Of a stretch of DNA of 64,000 nt, positions 8,672-15,752 are shown piece by piece; within the stretch, counting starts at the first letter, position 1; every line of letters begins with the position of its first letter. The stretch is taken from contig NZ_JARBDC010000001.1 in NCBI RefSeq assembly GCF_036577625.1, positions 1 to 64,000 of the forward strand, in the 5' to 3' direction. The translations under genes were made by a program, and so were the position numbers. Source of the stretch: Paenibacillus_AB sp036577625. Its GTDB lineage: Bacteria > Bacillota > Bacilli > Paenibacillales > NBRC-103111. Below the pieces are notes generated by a model that saw only the letters and a program-made list of their open reading frames with translations, did not search any database and was not told the DNA's origin.

Positions 8672-9100
8672 ATGAATATCGCATTTTTCCTCATTCCGAA
8701 GCACGAGGTTGTTTATTTGACGGCGCAATCGACGCTGCGCCAGGCGCTCGAACGTATGGAATATCACCGTTATACGGCCGTTCCGGTATTGTCCGAGGAA
8801 GGCCATTATATCGGGACGATCACGGAAGGCGATTTGCTCTGGTTTCTCAAAAACGCCCCGGACGTTACGTTCGACAATGCGCACCGCCATCATGTATCCG
8901 CCGTTCCGATGCGCATGCAGAACAAGCCGGTCTATATCGACGCCAATATGACCGATCTCATTTCGAAGGCGAAGGTGCAAAATTTCGTCCCGGTCATCGA
9001 CGATCGCGAGCAGTTTATCGGCATCGTGCCGAGAAGCTCCATTATCGAATATTGCTCGAGCCGGCTGTTCGCCGGTTCGGCCGCGGCGGCGAAGGAATAA
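8672..9100 (+). CDS. CBS-domain-pair protein
   Basis: A 142-residue protein made almost only of two CBS motifs (about 8-60 and 75-130), a Bateman module that binds adenosine-type nucleotides such as AMP, ATP or c-di-AMP. Motif parts such as YTAVPVLSEEGHYIGTITEGDLL and NFVPVIDDREQFIGIV are clear. Stand-alone CBS pairs in Bacillus (DarB/CbpB) bind c-di-AMP, but this protein looks only distantly similar, so the ligand is open. GGTAAGGGG precedes ATG 8672. It is probably monocistronic from its own promoter. Confidence 0.85.
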   Translation: MNIAFFLIPKHEVVYLTAQSTLRQALERMEYHRYTAVPVLSEEGHYIGTITEGDLLWFLKNAPDVTFDNAHRHHVSAVPMRMQNKPVYIDANMTDLISKAKVQNFVPVIDDREQFIGIVPRSSIIEYCSSRLFAGSAAAAKE

Positions 9101-9189
9101 GCCCGGCGATTTTTGCAATCTGGCTTCCGGCATGGTATCGTTAACGTGAAAGATCGGACCACCGAAGCGATAAGGAGGAATGCCTGCCT

Positions 9190-9495
9190 ATGAATTGCCC
9201 GGTATGCGACGGCGTGAAAATGCGCGAAGTGGAGAAGGACAACATCATGATCGACATTTGTCCTTCCTGCAAAGGAGTTTGGCTCGACCGCGGAGAGCTC
9301 GACAAGCTGATGGAGGGCGTCCGCGAGGTGCGGGAGCCGTTCGGCAAATGGTACGAGGACCAGGACAAGTACCGCCAGCCGTCCTACGACGATCGTTCCC
9401 ACTCGTACGGCAAGCATGATTCGCACGATCCGAGATATCCGAAGCACAAGAAGAAGAAAAACGCCTTGGACATTTTCGGCGATTTGTTCGATTAA
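9190..9495 (+). CDS. TFIIB-type zinc-ribbon protein
   Basis: A 101-residue protein with an N-terminal zinc ribbon: CPVC (residues 3-6) and CPSCKGVWLDRGEL (from residue 25), the signature of the zf-TFIIB family. The rest is hydrophilic, rich in Tyr, Asp, His and Lys, with a KHKKKK patch and an acidic end. Function in bacteria is not established; nucleic-acid or protein binding is likely. AAGGAGG (9172-9178) lies 11 bases before ATG 9190. A strong terminator follows. Confidence 0.82.
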   Translation: MNCPVCDGVKMREVEKDNIMIDICPSCKGVWLDRGELDKLMEGVREVREPFGKWYEDQDKYRQPSYDDRSHSYGKHDSHDPRYPKHKKKKNALDIFGDLFD

Positions 9496-9521
9496 GCCGA
9501 GTCGATCTCAGAGGCATAAGA

Positions 9522-9556
9522 AGGGCCGGACGGCAGCTGCCGTTCGGCCCGTTTTT
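9522..9556 (+). terminator. Strong terminator between the zinc-ribbon gene and nrdF
   Basis: A long stem GGGCCGgACGGCAG/CTGCCGTtCGGCCC with almost no loop, followed by GTTTTT. It can also act on the opposite strand for nrdF, although the T-run there is weaker. Confidence 0.7.
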
Positions 9557-9574
9557 CATTTTTCGCCGGCCGAC

Positions 9575-10549
9575 TCAAAACTTGAAGTCGTCGTCGGTCA
9601 GCTGCTCCACGTTCGTCGCGCGCACGTACCCGTTTCCTTTTTTCGAGAAAAAGTCGTGCTGCTTCGTCCGCGTGCTGATGCCGTTGAACACAATCGGGTT
9701 GACGTCCTCCTCCGGAAACGTCGGATCGAGCCCGAGATTCATTAACGCCTTGTTGGCGTTGTAGCGGACGAACTTCATCACCTCGCCCGCCAAGCCGACG
9801 TCGGCATACAGCTCGGCCGTGTACCGCTCCTCGTTGCGATGCAAATAATCGAGCAGCCCGTGGAACGTCTCGAGCGCTTCCTTCCGTTCGTCCGGCTCCA
9901 GCGAGCCGTATACCTCCTGGGCGAGCACGCCGACGTACAAGCCGTGAATGCTTTCGTCGCGCAAAATCAAATCGATGATTTCGCCGCTGCTCGTCATTTT
10001 CCCCTGCCCGGCCAAATAAAGCGGGTAAAAAAATCCGCTGTAAAACAAGTAGCTTTCCAGCAAAACGGAGGCGGCCATCGCCAAATACAAGTCTTTGGGC
10101 GTCTCGATCGAGCGGTAATAGGCCGCGATCGTCTCCGCCTTCGTTTGCAGGCAGCGGTTGTTCTCGACCCAGCGGAACACCCCGTCGATTTCCTCGGTCG
10201 TCGCCAGCGTCGTGAAAATGCTGCTGTACGACTTCGCGTGAATTTGCTCCATCATGCCCATGAAGCCGAGCACCGCCTTGCGCTGCAAGCCGTCGACGTG
10301 CTCCATCATTTTCGGCATGCCGACGCCGCCCTGCACCGTATCGAGCAGCGTCAGGCCGCCGAGCACTTTCATGTACAGCTCCCGCTCGCTGTCGGATAAC
10401 GTCATCCACGACATTTTGTCGTCGGACAACGGAATTTCTTCGTCGGTCCAAAACTGCATAATGTTTTGGCTCCAAAACGCGGCCGTAAAGTCGTCGTCCG
10501 GCCGGTTCCAGTTGACGGCACGGAGCGGCCCTTTTCCGCCTTCGTTCAT
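9575..10549 (-). CDS. nrdF: Class Ib ribonucleoside-diphosphate reductase, beta subunit NrdF
   Basis: The radical-storing small subunit (324 residues) that works with NrdE to make deoxyribonucleotides. Metal-ligand motifs of the ferritin-like fold are visible: LLDTVQGG (Asp), EQIHAKSYS (Glu, His and the radical Tyr), the ESYLF glutamate and RDESIHG (Glu, His). Class Ib proteins use a manganese or iron tyrosyl cofactor activated by NrdI, which is encoded upstream. GAGGGGAG lies 6 bases before ATG 10549 and the gene begins 37 bases after nrdE, so it is the last gene of nrdIEF. Confidence 0.95.
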   Translation of the reverse strand: MNEGGKGPLRAVNWNRPDDDFTAAFWSQNIMQFWTDEEIPLSDDKMSWMTLSDSERELYMKVLGGLTLLDTVQGGVGMPKMMEHVDGLQRKAVLGFMGMMEQIHAKSYSSIFTTLATTEEIDGVFRWVENNRCLQTKAETIAAYYRSIETPKDLYLAMAASVLLESYLFYSGFFYPLYLAGQGKMTSSGEIIDLILRDESIHGLYVGVLAQEVYGSLEPDERKEALETFHGLLDYLHRNEERYTAELYADVGLAGEVMKFVRYNANKALMNLGLDPTFPEEDVNPIVFNGISTRTKQHDFFSKKGNGYVRATNVEQLTDDDFKF

Positions 10550-10586
10550 CGTGTTCTCCCCTCTCGCTCTGGCGCGCCCGACTTCC

Positions 10587-12671
10587 TTAGACCGAGCAGC
10601 TGACGCATTCTTCGACGGACAGCCGGTTCGTCCGCGTGTAATACAGCGACTTCAGCCCTTTTTTCGCCGCGTATATGTAATACCGGGCCAGCTGCCTCGT
10701 CGTCACGTCGCTGTTCACGTGCAGAACGGTCGAAATGCCTTGGTCGACGTGCGTCTGGATTTCCGCGATCAGATCGAGCACCTTGAACTGATCCATATTG
10801 TAAGCGGATTTGTAGTAAAAGAAGTTGTCGCGATTCAAATACGGCATCGGGTAATACGTCGTCGAATTCGCGTACGTCCGCGTCTCGATCTGCTCGACGA
10901 TCGGCATGACGCTCGACGTCGCGTTTTGGATATACGAGATGCTTTGCGTCGGCGCGATCGCCAGCCGGTACGCATGGTACAGTCCGTGACGCGCGACCTC
11001 CGCCTTCAGCCTGCTCCAGTCTTCCGGCGACGGAAGGTCGATCCCTTCGAACATCGCCTTGACTTTGTCCGACGCCGGACGGAAATCTTCGCGCTCGTAC
11101 CGTTCGAAGTAGGTTCCCTTTGCATATTCGGAACGCTCGAAGCCGTCGAAGACGATCCCGCGCCCGCGGGCGATGTCCATGCTCTTCTCGATCGAGTAAT
11201 AGTTCATCGCCATGAAAAACGCTCTCGCGAATTCGATCGCTTCCGCGCTATCGTAGGCGATTTTGTTTTTGGCGAGATAGCCGTGCAGGTTCATCGCGCC
11301 GAGCCCGACCGAGTGCAGCTCGCGGTTCGCCTTCGCGACGCCCGGAGCGTTCGAGATATGGGTCATGTCGCTGACCGCCGTCAAGGCGATCATCCCCTCG
11401 TGCACCGATTCGCGGATTTTGCGCCGTTCCATCACGTTCGCGATGTTCAGCGAAGCGAGGTTGCAGCTGATGTCGCGGCGAATCGTATCGGCCGCGCCGT
11501 AATCGCCGATTTCCGACGTTTCCTGAAGCTGGAAAATTTCCGTGCACAGGTTCGACATTTTGATCGAGCCGATATCTTTCAGCGCATGGACGCGGTTCGC
11601 GTTGCTGCGGTTCATGATGTACGGATAGCCGGATTCGAGCTGGATCGTGGCGATTTTGACGAGCATGTCGCGGGCGCTCATGACGATCTTTTTGCGTACG
11701 CGGTCGTCGGCCAGCAGCTTGTCGTACATGTCGTCCATGTTCAAATCGTCCATATGGACGCCGTAAGCGCGGTACACGGAATACGGCGCGAAGACGTGCA
11801 GCGGTTCGTTCCGTTCGGCCAGCTCGTAAAATTTGCCCGGCACGATCAGGCCGATCGACAGCGTCTTGAGCCGCGTCTTCTCGTCGGCGTTAATTTTTTT
11901 GCTGTCGAGAAACTCCATGACGTCCCAGCCGAAAATGTTGTAATAGCCGGCGCCCGAGCCTTTGCGCTGCCCCATCTGGTCGGCGTACGAGAACGCGTCC
12001 TCCATCAGCTTCAATACCGGCATGATGCCTTTGGCCGCGCCTTCGACGCCTTTGATCGGCTCGCCGCGCCCGCGCAGCTTGGACAGGTTGACGGCGACGC
12101 CGCCGCCGATTTTCGAAAGCTGCATGCACGTGCCGATGCCGTAATTGATCGAATTGAGCGAATCGTCGAGCTCGAGCAGGAAGCACGACACCATCTCGCC
12201 TCTGCGGCTTTTGCCGGCGTTCAGAAACGTCGGGGTCGCCGGCTGCAGCCTGCGCTCCATCATCGATTCCGTCAGCGCGCGGGCCGACTCCATATCGCCC
12301 CGCGCCAAATGCAGCGCGACGATGGCGACCCGATCCGGAAAATGCTCCAAATACTGCGAACGGTCGTCGCTTTTCAACGCGTAATCCGTATAAAATTTCG
12401 ACGCGGCCATGTAGGAAGGAAACTCGAAACGATAGCCGTGGGCGATGCCGTATATGTATTCCACTTGTTCCATTGTATAGGTTTCGAGCACGTTTTCGTA
12501 AAAATCGTTCTCGATCATGTAGCGGATTTTATGCGCCGTGTCGGGAAAACGGACGCTTTTGCGCTCCACTTCCTCCATGAAGGCGTCTACCGCCTCACGG
12601 TCTTTGTCCAGTTGGAAAAATCCTTCTTCGTCGCGCTGCATCAGCATATTGTTCAATTCAATGTGCCGCAA
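10587..12671 (-). CDS. nrdE: Class Ib ribonucleoside-diphosphate reductase, alpha subunit NrdE
   Basis: The catalytic subunit (694 residues), a ten-stranded barrel that reduces NDPs to dNDPs. Motifs include the substrate-binding PATPTFLNAGK, VSCFLLEL with the first active-site Cys, SNLCTEI with the radical Cys, RDISCNLASLN, and the C-terminal redoxin-interacting pair CVSC at the very end. It lacks a long N-terminal ATP cone, as expected for class Ib. It starts at TTG 12671, with a perfect GGGAGGTG site 7 bases upstream, and overlaps the nrdI stop by 14 bases, so translation of the two is probably coupled. Confidence 0.96.
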   Translation of the reverse strand: MRHIELNNMLMQRDEEGFFQLDKDREAVDAFMEEVERKSVRFPDTAHKIRYMIENDFYENVLETYTMEQVEYIYGIAHGYRFEFPSYMAASKFYTDYALKSDDRSQYLEHFPDRVAIVALHLARGDMESARALTESMMERRLQPATPTFLNAGKSRRGEMVSCFLLELDDSLNSINYGIGTCMQLSKIGGGVAVNLSKLRGRGEPIKGVEGAAKGIMPVLKLMEDAFSYADQMGQRKGSGAGYYNIFGWDVMEFLDSKKINADEKTRLKTLSIGLIVPGKFYELAERNEPLHVFAPYSVYRAYGVHMDDLNMDDMYDKLLADDRVRKKIVMSARDMLVKIATIQLESGYPYIMNRSNANRVHALKDIGSIKMSNLCTEIFQLQETSEIGDYGAADTIRRDISCNLASLNIANVMERRKIRESVHEGMIALTAVSDMTHISNAPGVAKANRELHSVGLGAMNLHGYLAKNKIAYDSAEAIEFARAFFMAMNYYSIEKSMDIARGRGIVFDGFERSEYAKGTYFERYEREDFRPASDKVKAMFEGIDLPSPEDWSRLKAEVARHGLYHAYRLAIAPTQSISYIQNATSSVMPIVEQIETRTYANSTTYYPMPYLNRDNFFYYKSAYNMDQFKVLDLIAEIQTHVDQGISTVLHVNSDVTTRQLARYYIYAAKKGLKSLYYTRTNRLSVEECVSCSV

Positions 12672-13017
12672 CCGCGTTCACCTCCCGTACGAATCGTTCG
12701 ACGTCGGCCGATGTGCCGGCCAGCTCGAATTTGCCGAGTATCGGCACGTTGTACATCGCCGCGATCCGGTCGGCGCTGCGCGCGAACCCTTCGCCCCAGT
12801 TGCGGTTGCCGCTGGCGGACACGCCGACGAGCCTGCGATAGTTGCGCTTCAGAAACGACAGCGTCTTCTCCGGCGCTTGGCCGAAGCCGGTCGTATACGT
12901 GACGAGCACGAACGGCTCGTCGACGGTCATCTCGCTCTCGATCGGGACGGCCGGCATGTTCAGCTTGCCGACGAACCGTTTCACATTCCCCGTTTTGGAG
13001 TCGTAAACGATCAACAT
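12658..13017 (-). CDS. nrdI: NrdI, flavodoxin-like class Ib RNR maturation protein
   Basis: A 119-residue flavodoxin-like protein that supplies the oxidant for assembling the Mn-tyrosyl cofactor of NrdF. The N-terminal IVYDSKTGNVKRF is the FMN phosphate loop; VTYTTGFG and GVSASGNRNWG are the other flavin loops typical of NrdI. ATG 13017 follows AAAGGGG by about 12 bases; an alternative TTG four codons earlier sits closer (about 3 bases). It is the first gene of nrdIEF. No nrdH is seen. It lies directly behind a B12 riboswitch and a terminator hairpin. Confidence 0.93.
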   Translation of the reverse strand: MLIVYDSKTGNVKRFVGKLNMPAVPIESEMTVDEPFVLVTYTTGFGQAPEKTLSFLKRNYRRLVGVSASGNRNWGEGFARSADRIAAMYNVPILGKFELAGTSADVERFVREVNAVAAH

Positions 13018-13079
13018 GATGTGCAATATCCCCTTTCCAACTACCCGGGGCCCCCAACACGACGCTTTTCGGCCGCATG

Positions 13080-13112
13080 AAAAAAGCGCATCGGCGATAC
13101 GGCCGGATGCGC
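13080..13112 (-). terminator. Terminator between the B12 riboswitch and nrdI
   Basis: Minus-strand stem GCGCATC/GATGCGC (13112-13106 and 13092-13086), extended by an inner GGC/GCC, followed by six T (13085-13080). It sits in the leader 63 bases before nrdI, so it probably is the expression platform of the riboswitch. Confidence 0.7.
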
Positions 13113-13128
13113 CGAATGCGTGCAGCCT

Positions 13129-13150
13129 AAAAAAGCGAAGCTGGCAGCTT
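13129..13150 (-). terminator. Second terminator-like hairpin in the nrdI leader
   Basis: Short stem AAGCT/AGCTT with a three-base loop (13150-13138), then CGC and six T (13134-13129). It lies upstream of the stronger hairpin at 13080-13112. Confidence 0.4.
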
Positions 13151-13189
13151 AACGACGAAACGGACACCGTGCCTATCGACCGTAGGGCT

Positions 13190-13375
13190 TGTGTCGATAA
13201 CGGGCAGGTCTCCTGGCTCGGGAATCGGGCGACTCGCGTCCGCCTTCCCGGCATAAGAGCCAGTGGCCTAATCGGACGAAATCTACTCCCTTACAGTGGC
13301 GGGACCGCGCCGGCTTCGCACCGGACTTCCCTATTAAGCTTTATCCGTCCGCTAGACGGAAAAGCACCCGTTACA
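13190..13375 (-). ncRNA. Cobalamin (adenosylcobalamin) riboswitch upstream of nrdIEF
   Basis: Read on the minus strand, the segment shows the conserved core in order: TAGGGAAGTCCGGTGCGAA, GGTCCCGCCACTGTAA, GGCCACTGGC and the B12 box GAGCCAGGAGACCTGCC (13219-13203). A following hairpin TATCGAC/GTCGATA (13199-13174) may belong to the pseudoknot or switching part. Cobalamin riboswitches usually repress in the presence of B12. Here ligand binding would favour the terminators in front of nrdI, so the B12-independent class Ib enzyme would be made mainly when cobalamin is scarce. Confidence 0.92.
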
Positions 13376-13389
13376 ACAATATGTAGTTT
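13374..13389 (-). promoter_or_regulatory. NrdR box 2 (downstream)
   Basis: A 16-bp imperfect palindrome around CAATATGTAG matching most positions of the NrdR-box consensus acaCwAtATaTwGtgt. It lies exactly 31 bp from box 1, the three-turn spacing typical of paired NrdR boxes, and covers the expected transcription start region. Confidence 0.65.
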
Positions 13390-13398
13390 GTATGTAAT

Positions 13399-13427
13399 AA
13401 TTTATATCAATATGTTGTGCTTGTCAA
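13399..13427 (-). promoter_or_regulatory. Promoter of nrdIEF
   Basis: Minus-strand perfect -35 TTGACA (13427-13422), 17-bp spacer and -10 TAAATT (13404-13399); TATAAA with a 15-bp spacer is an alternative -10. It lies immediately upstream of the riboswitch. Confidence 0.65.
13405..13420 (-). promoter_or_regulatory. NrdR box 1 (in the promoter spacer)
   Basis: A 16-bp element around CAATATGTTGTG matching about 11 of 16 positions of the NrdR-box consensus. It fills the -35/-10 spacer of the nrdIEF promoter, so NrdR bound here with box 2 would block RNA polymerase. Confidence 0.65.
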
Positions 13428-13499
13428 TGCAAGCGGCCCTCTATTTTTATGCGAATAGGGGTAGACATTTCGGGAACGGCCCAACGGCTTGGCGTTTCG

Positions 13500-13536
13500 G
13501 CTCTATGAAAATCGCCGACAGCTTTTTTCATAGAGC
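13500..13536. repeat. 12-bp inverted repeat between nrdI leader and CDO terminator
   Basis: Perfect arms GCTCTATGAAAA (13500-13511) and TTTTCATAGAGC (13525-13536) with a 13-base loop. It may be a back-up transcription barrier between the cysteine dioxygenase gene and the nrdIEF promoter, or an operator; the role is unknown. Confidence 0.55.
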
Positions 13537-13539
13537 GAC

Positions 13540-13567
13540 AAAAAAAGACCTCCCCGCGAAGAGGAGG
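13540..13567 (-). terminator. Terminator of the cysteine dioxygenase gene
   Basis: Minus-strand CCTCCT/GGGAGG stem with a TTCG-type loop, then TCTTTTTTT (to 13540). Confidence 0.6.
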
Positions 13568-13587
13568 ATCGGCCGGAACCGGCGCCT

Positions 13588-14082
13588 TCAGATGACATAG
13601 TCGAGCACATATTCCTCGACCGGCTTATACGTGTTCGTCTCCGCCAATGGCGGGGCGTACAAATGCAGCGAAACGGCGCGCCGGACGCCCGGGTTGCTCA
13701 TCCGGTGAATTTGCTTGGCGGGAGCCTCGATGCGCCGGCCTTCCGGCACCCGGCATTGCGCGACGAGGAACGCTTCCCCGCCGCCGCCCGTCCGGTACGT
13801 CGCATTGAGCATCGCGCCTTCGAGCAGCAGGGCGCAGCCGACGGAACGGCCGTGATCGTGGACGAACGTTTCGCTCCCGGGCGGAATATGAACGACGATC
13901 GCCTCGACGTGATCGGAACGGAACAGCACGTTGCGGCCGTAAGGCAGCCGGTCGGGCTCGGTCACGTACGGGGCGATCAGCTCGGCCGTCGCGCCGATCG
14001 CGTCCAGCGCCTCGTGCAGCTCCCGCAGCGACGGCTGCCGCAGCGACGACAGCACGTCGTCAACCCGTTGTTTGAACAGCAT
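13588..14082 (-). CDS. Cysteine dioxygenase family protein
   Basis: A 164-residue cupin of the thiol/cysteine dioxygenase type, a non-haem Fe(II) enzyme that converts L-cysteine to cysteine sulfinate. The iron ligands are recognisable as HDHG (about residue 87) and a later His in KQIHRM (about 137). The length fits bacterial CDO (about 160-200 residues). ATG 14082 is preceded by GGGGAGGGTG at a 4-base distance. A terminator follows. The other genes on this strand upstream are unrelated in function, so no pathway can be inferred; 3-mercaptopropionate dioxygenase is a possible alternative activity. Confidence 0.85.
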   Translation of the reverse strand: MLFKQRVDDVLSSLRQPSLRELHEALDAIGATAELIAPYVTEPDRLPYGRNVLFRSDHVEAIVVHIPPGSETFVHDHGRSVGCALLLEGAMLNATYRTGGGGEAFLVAQCRVPEGRRIEAPAKQIHRMSNPGVRRAVSLHLYAPPLAETNTYKPVEEYVLDYVI

Positions 14083-14176
14083 GGGACACCCTCCCCGAAG
14101 TCAGGGCGTTTACCGCCTTACCCATCTATATGTGCCCATGGCCCGAACGGTTCGGGGCGGCGCGCTTCGGCCGCGC

Positions 14177-14833
14177 CTATTCTTCTCGATCGGTCCCAAT
14201 CGGCTTGAATACCGTCGTGCCGACGTTTCCGGCTCCGAGCGCGGGCGGTTCTTCGCCTGTCGCGCCGCGGTAGCAGTGGCGAAGCAGCAGGCGGATCTCG
14301 TGCCACTGCACGCTCCGCAGCCAATAAGCCGTCCGTTCGTCCCGCTCCCGCTCCGTCTGCCGTTCCACGGCATCGACGAACAAGTACGGATCCCAGCCGT
14401 CGGCTTTCGCAAGCGCCTTCAACAAATCCTTGCCCGGGCCTTCGTCCAACGCCGCCAGCCCCGACGGTCCCGACAACAGCTCGGCGGCCGCCCGGTGCAG
14501 CTCCGGAAAGATCGGGTGCCGGCCGACGCGTTTCATCCAATATTTCGAGTTCCAATAGTCGCCTTCCATCCGGTGCATGATGCCGTGCCAATAGCTGCCC
14601 GTTTCCGTCTCGACGTTTTGCGAGATATCATGGGAAGCGTCCAGGCTGTCGTTCCACGCATGCAGCCCCGCGATAAAAGACAGCGCGTCGGACTTGCTTC
14701 CGACGGCAAGCCGGCCGACCCATTCGTCCGCCTGCGCGGCGATCGCGGCATCCAGCTCCGCGTTCCAGACGGCCGCAGGCTTGAGCGATTGAAGCGGCCT
14801 CCGGGCCGCCAACGTTTGCGCCAAGCTCCACAT
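14177..14833 (-). CDS. Conserved protein of unknown function, 218 residues
   Basis: A soluble 218-residue protein without signal or membrane segment. Its most striking part is SYWHGIMHRMEGDYWNSKYW followed by a R-V-G-R-H-P element near residues 80-105, rich in His, Trp and Tyr. This looks like a conserved active or ligand site; I have a sense of similar unnamed proteins in Firmicutes and Bacteroidetes but no function. A second His/Arg segment (WHEIRLLLRHCYRG) lies near the C-terminus. ATG 14833 is chosen because GGAGGGGG lies 7 bases before it. It follows the SDR gene by 100 bases on the same strand. Confidence 0.65.
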   Translation of the reverse strand: MWSLAQTLAARRPLQSLKPAAVWNAELDAAIAAQADEWVGRLAVGSKSDALSFIAGLHAWNDSLDASHDISQNVETETGSYWHGIMHRMEGDYWNSKYWMKRVGRHPIFPELHRAAAELLSGPSGLAALDEGPGKDLLKALAKADGWDPYLFVDAVERQTERERDERTAYWLRSVQWHEIRLLLRHCYRGATGEEPPALGAGNVGTTVFKPIGTDREE

Positions 14834-14933
14834 TCGGCGTCCCCCTCCTGTTCGACATTCCATTTGCGTGCGAAAAGGGCGCCCCGCACCGGCGAAGCGC
14901 CCCGCGTTTCCTTCCGGAGCGATGTCGTTCGTC

Positions 14934-15722
14934 TTACAGCGCCCGAACCATGCCTCCGTCGACGAGCACCGCTTGTCCGGTAACGTACGTATTGGCGAAC
15001 GAGCCGAGATAGACGATCGTTCTGGCGAACTCTTCCGGCGTCCCGTACCGGCCGAGCGGAATTTGCTGCAAATGCTGCATCCGGATTTGCTCCTCCGACG
15101 CGCCCCTTTGTTCGGCCGCGCGGCGGTCCAGCTCCACGATGCGGTCCGTCTCGATCCGACCCGGCCCTACCGTATTGACGAGAATCGCGTCTTTGCCGAG
15201 CTCGGCGGACAAGCTTTTCGTGAGCGCGTATACGCCGGCCCGAAATACGTTGGACAAAATCAAATCGGGAATCGGCTGCTTGACCGATACCGACGTCAAA
15301 TTGACGATCCGTCCTCCGCCCTGCTTCCGCATATGCGGCAGCGATTCGCGAACGAGCCGGACGACGCTCATCAAGTTTTGTTGAAACGCCGCCTCCCACG
15401 CGTCGTCGTCGAACTGATCGAAGCCTCCTCCGGGAGGACCGCCGGCGTTCGTGACGAGCACGTCCAACCGGCCGGTCCATTCGACCGCCGCCCGGATCAG
15501 TCCGGCGATGTCGTCCTTCCGGTTTACGTCGGCGACCGCCGTCAGCGCCTCGCGACCCGTCAGCCGCTCGATTTCCGCTTTCGCCGCGGCCAGATGGTCG
15601 CCATTGCGGCTGGCGATGACGACGTTCGCGCCTTCGCGGGCGAACTGGATGGCGCTCGCTTTGCCGAGCCCTTTGCTTCCCGCCGTCACGACGACCGTTT
15701 TATTTTGCAGCTGCAAATCCAT
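14934..15722 (-). CDS. SDR-family oxidoreductase with altered catalytic residues
   Basis: A 262-residue short-chain dehydrogenase/reductase with the cofactor motif TAGSKGLGKA near the N-terminus, NAGG after strand 4, and PGRIETD late. The classical YxxxK is not present: counting 13 residues from the Ser in NLTSVSV gives Ser, and the Lys position is Arg (S-N-V-F-R). Similar variants occur in a subgroup of bacillal SDRs, so the gene is probably intact but its reaction may differ or be lost. AAAGGAG lies 10 bases before ATG 15722. It starts 30 bases after the ABC ATPase gene, so the two form an operon. Confidence 0.85.
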   Translation of the reverse strand: MDLQLQNKTVVVTAGSKGLGKASAIQFAREGANVVIASRNGDHLAAAKAEIERLTGREALTAVADVNRKDDIAGLIRAAVEWTGRLDVLVTNAGGPPGGGFDQFDDDAWEAAFQQNLMSVVRLVRESLPHMRKQGGGRIVNLTSVSVKQPIPDLILSNVFRAGVYALTKSLSAELGKDAILVNTVGPGRIETDRIVELDRRAAEQRGASEEQIRMQHLQQIPLGRYGTPEEFARTIVYLGSFANTYVTGQAVLVDGGMVRAL

Positions 15723-15752
15723 TTCGCGTTCGCTCCTTTGTCTTCGTGTCGG

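Noticed and set aside
10254..12902. 882-codon plus-strand frame opposite nrdE/nrdF
   Set aside because: Antisense to nrdIEF, low-complexity His/Arg/Asp composition, no ribosome site; a shadow of codon bias.
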